Assembly (NCBI GenBank): GCA_020720345.1
Contig: DYOT01000016.1
Coordinates: 1-14,240, forward strand
DNA length: 14,240 nt
Direction of reading: 5' to 3'
From: Candidatus Caenarcanum sp.
Lineage (GTDB): Bacteria > Cyanobacteriota > Vampirovibrionia > Gastranaerophilales > UBA9971
The notes beneath the pieces are model-generated. The model made no database searches and was not told the origin of the DNA. It worked only from the letters and a program-made list of their open reading frames with translations. This document shows positions 13,722-14,240 of this stretch, piece by piece (position 1 is the stretch's first letter; each line of letters starts with the position of its first letter). The position numbers were made by a program, and so were the translations under genes.

Positions 13722-13748
13722 TTGATATTCTTAGACTTTGCTTATAAT
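13722..13748 (+). promoter_or_regulatory. Possible promoter of glmU
   Basis: A perfect TATAAT at 13743-13748 is preceded by TTGATA at 13722-13727 (five of six to the -35 consensus), but the spacer is only 15 bp. The short spacer would suit a promoter that needs an activator, in line with the palindrome upstream. The predicted start near 13755 leaves a leader of about 35 bases. Confidence 0.45.
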
Positions 13749-13789
13749 TTCAGCACTTGAAGAGCCATTACCGTAAAAAGGGCTAAACA

Positions 13790-14240
13790 ATGACAAATTC
13801 TGTTAAAGCCATAATACTTGCAGCAGGAAAAGGCACAAGAATGAAATCTGCCTTTCCTAAAGTGATGCATAAAATTATGGGCAAAGCGCTGATAGAAAGA
13901 GTTCTTAATTCGGTTCTTAAAATTGACAATTTATTTGAAATAATTGTAATTGCCGGATATCAGTCGGAACTTGTTACGGAATTTCTTCATACTAAATATC
14001 ACAATTCAATAATAAAAACCGTACTTCAAGAACAACAATTAGGGACGGGGCATGCTGTTTTTCAAGCACATGACCTCCTTAAAAATTTTAAAGGAACAGT
14101 AATTGTTCTTTGCGGGGATACTCCTCTTTTAACTGCAAAAACCCTTCGGGATTTTGTAAAATATCATAAAAATTCTGGCTCTTCCCTTACAGCAATGTCT
14201 GCTATATTTGACGATCCGACAAATTACGGAAGAATAGCCA
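13790..14240 (+). CDS. glmU: Bifunctional GlmU, N-terminal uridyltransferase part (runs off the window)
   Basis: GlmU acetylates glucosamine-1-phosphate and then adds UMP to give UDP-GlcNAc, the precursor of peptidoglycan and other surface sugars. Only the first 150 residues of about 450 are present, all within the N-terminal pyrophosphorylase domain. Seen: the nucleotide-binding loop LAAGKGTRMKS (10-20) followed by PKVMH (23-27); Q83-LGTGHAV (84-90), a GlmU hallmark; LCGDTPLL (107-114) with the metal-binding Asp110; and a YGRI block at the window edge. The acetyltransferase half lies beyond 14240. The ATG at 13790 is seven bases after AAGGG (13778-13782). The frame is open to the edge, so this is a truncation by the window and not a broken gene. 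Confidence 0.93.
   Translation, partial: MTNSVKAIILAAGKGTRMKSAFPKVMHKIMGKALIERVLNSVLKIDNLFEIIVIAGYQSELVTEFLHTKYHNSIIKTVLQEQQLGTGHAVFQAHDLLKNFKGTVIVLCGDTPLLTAKTLRDFVKYHKNSGSSLTAMSAIFDDPTNYGRIA

Noticed and set aside
1..14240. tRNA, rRNA, CRISPR arrays, transposases or prophage genes
   Set aside because: No cloverleaf, regularly spaced repeats, transposase or phage motifs were found; gaps are short and the genes are mainly housekeeping.

Overview
The window is AT-rich, densely packed bacterial chromosome with genes on both strands and short gaps; no gap reaches 300 bases. ClpC is the best taxonomic marker: its N-terminal repeats, UVR region and LGF loop read almost like a cyanobacterial or plastid ClpC. 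Low G+C, A/T-rich codon use and no photosynthesis gene fit a non-photosynthetic relative of Cyanobacteria (Melainabacteria/Vampirovibrionia, possibly Gastranaerophilales). This placement is inference from motif recognition, not from a tree.

Layout: (1) 1-1361, a lone moeA (molybdenum cofactor) on the + strand behind a promoter with a perfect -10. (2) 1405-5256, minus strand: a probable operon running clpC, a free-standing 89-residue MshEN-like domain, and a six-helix membrane protein, with a good promoter ahead of clpC. (3) 5342-9122: alr (minus) and leuS (plus) are divergent, with back-to-back promoters in a 115-bp gap; leuS starts at TTG. (4) 9232-11125, plus strand: a DHH-family phosphoesterase overlapping by 8 bp a membrane-anchored histidine kinase that has no response regulator nearby. 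(5) 11267-13604, plus strand: a small lipoprotein, a BlaI/MecI-type repressor without an antirepressor, an unrecognised 116-residue protein, a REP-like repeat, a TadE-like pseudopilin and a cysteine-rich YkgJ-type protein. (6) 13605-14240: a regulatory-looking gap with a perfect 16-bp palindrome, then the start of glmU, which runs off the window.

Most functions are housekeeping: alr and glmU feed peptidoglycan synthesis, leuS translation, clpC protein quality control, moeA cofactor synthesis. The less ordinary parts are the isolated MshEN-like domain in the clpC operon, which could be a nucleotide-sensing or protein-interaction module; the palindrome before glmU, which fits the GTA-N8-TAC pattern of the cyanobacterial nitrogen regulator NtcA; and the repeat whose 3' end appears to supply the ribosome-binding site and TTG start of the tadE-like gene. 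I found no CRISPR array, insertion sequence, tRNA or rRNA.
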